Made by a program: the position numbers and the translations under genes | The notes under the pieces: model-generated | Told to the model about the DNA's origin: nothing | Database searches by the model: none | What the model saw: the letters and a program-made list of their open reading frames with translations, nothing else | Shown here: piece after piece, positions 6,075-6,455 of the stretch | Position numbering within the stretch: the first letter of the stretch is position 1 | Layout: every line of letters begins with the position of its first letter | From: Methanomicrobiales archaeon | Lineage (GTDB): Archaea > Halobacteriota > Methanomicrobia > Methanomicrobiales > Methanospirillaceae | Length of the DNA stretch: 6,455 bases | Assembly (NCBI GenBank): GCA_012520015.1 | Contig: JAAYPD010000373.1 | Coordinates: 1-6,455 of the forward strand | Direction: 5' to 3'

Positions 6075-6455
6075 TCAGACCAGGGGCTTAGGGCATCTCT
6101 CACCTGATACAGGAAGATCTGCATGGGTTGTAAAGAGCGGGTAATCTATTGCAGCCATCCGCAGGAGAATCAGGTGTTTTCCAGCGGGTGTAAGAGCATA
6201 GACTGGCACTGAGGATCCTGCCTGAAGTACGGCATAAGGCCCGCAGATCTCACGGACAACACTTGAGGCACAGGCGGTGACAATATCTGTGTATTGCCTG
6301 ACCATCTCTGCATCCCCAGCCGAATAGCCTGTGGTATGCACAGCTATAATAATGGCATCAGGATCATGTTCCCTGACTCTTTTTGCATCTTCTGGATCAT
6401 GTATTGTCACGACCAGGTGTTCATGCCCGGCATTTTTTGCTGCAAATACACCTGC
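6075..6455 (-). CDS. Probable methanogenesis marker protein 8 (DUF2099), C-terminal part
   Basis: The minus-strand frame is open to the window edge, giving 126 residues of a gene whose start lies beyond 6455. The GTG at 6410 is an internal valine codon. Visible features are AGVFAAKNAGHEHLVVTIHD, then PEDAKRVREHDPDAIIIAVH and TTGYSAGDAEMVRQYTDIVT followed by ACASSVVREICGPYAVLQAG and SSVPVYALTPAGKHLILLRM. From memory, the 'HTTG...ADIVTACAS..IRE..G..A.LQ.G.SIPV.ALT..GK.LIL' pattern matches the DUF2099 / methanogenesis marker 8 family, a conserved methanogen protein of uncertain function. No signal peptide or membrane segment is seen in this part. It is followed by the secreted binding-protein gene on the same strand. 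The family assignment rests on pattern memory, so another Rossmann-like hypothetical family remains possible. Confidence 0.7.
   Translation of the reverse strand, partial: AGVFAAKNAGHEHLVVTIHDPEDAKRVREHDPDAIIIAVHTTGYSAGDAEMVRQYTDIVTACASSVVREICGPYAVLQAGSSVPVYALTPAGKHLILLRMAAIDYPLFTTHADLPVSGERCPKPLV

Noticed and set aside
1..6455. CRISPR arrays, tRNA genes, insertion sequences or an attachment site
   Set aside because: No regularly spaced direct repeats, tRNA-like folds or transposase frames were found by eye.

Overview
The window looks like a chromosomal piece of a methanogenic archaeon, most likely from the Methanomicrobiales and perhaps close to Methanospirillum (an inference without database search). 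Three things support this. There are A/V-type ATPase subunit genes with archaeal-style promoters and Shine-Dalgarno sites. There is a multi-PAS histidine kinase with a 'TRHDILN' H-box of the kind common in methanogens. The fragment at the right edge reads like the C-terminus of DUF2099 (methanogenesis marker protein 8). Base composition is moderate by eye and no mobile element is visible.

Left part (1-2033, + strand): the 3' portion of a large cytoplasmic PAS-PAS-PAS-PAS histidine kinase whose start lies outside the window. Its frame breaks near 1947 and ends early at 1962. The expected last 26 residues, the end of the ATPase domain, continue in another frame to 2033, so a single base appears to be missing.

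Middle-left (2034-2533): a short convergent gap with a weak hairpin and a T-rich tract, an unrecognised 58-residue gene on the - strand (2091-2267), then about 265 bases of divergent intergenic DNA. The right end of that DNA carries a clear TATA-like box with a 7-bp palindrome directly against it.

Centre (2534-4812, + strand): a compact three-gene unit. The first gene encodes a small exported protein with a CARDB-like beta-sandwich. It overlaps by 11 nt the gene for A/V-type ATPase subunit C, which is followed after 1 nt by subunit D. Subunits C and D are the rotor collar and central axle of the ATPase. Here they stand without the catalytic A/B, stator E/H, F, I or K genes, and this is the most unusual feature of the window.

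Right part (4828-6455, - strand): the 3' end of a probable methanogenesis marker 8 gene, then after 29 nt a gene for a secreted protein that fuses an amino-acid-type solute-binding domain to a C-terminal single-Cache-like domain, with no membrane anchor or signalling domain. This gene converges on atpD with only 15 nt between the stops.
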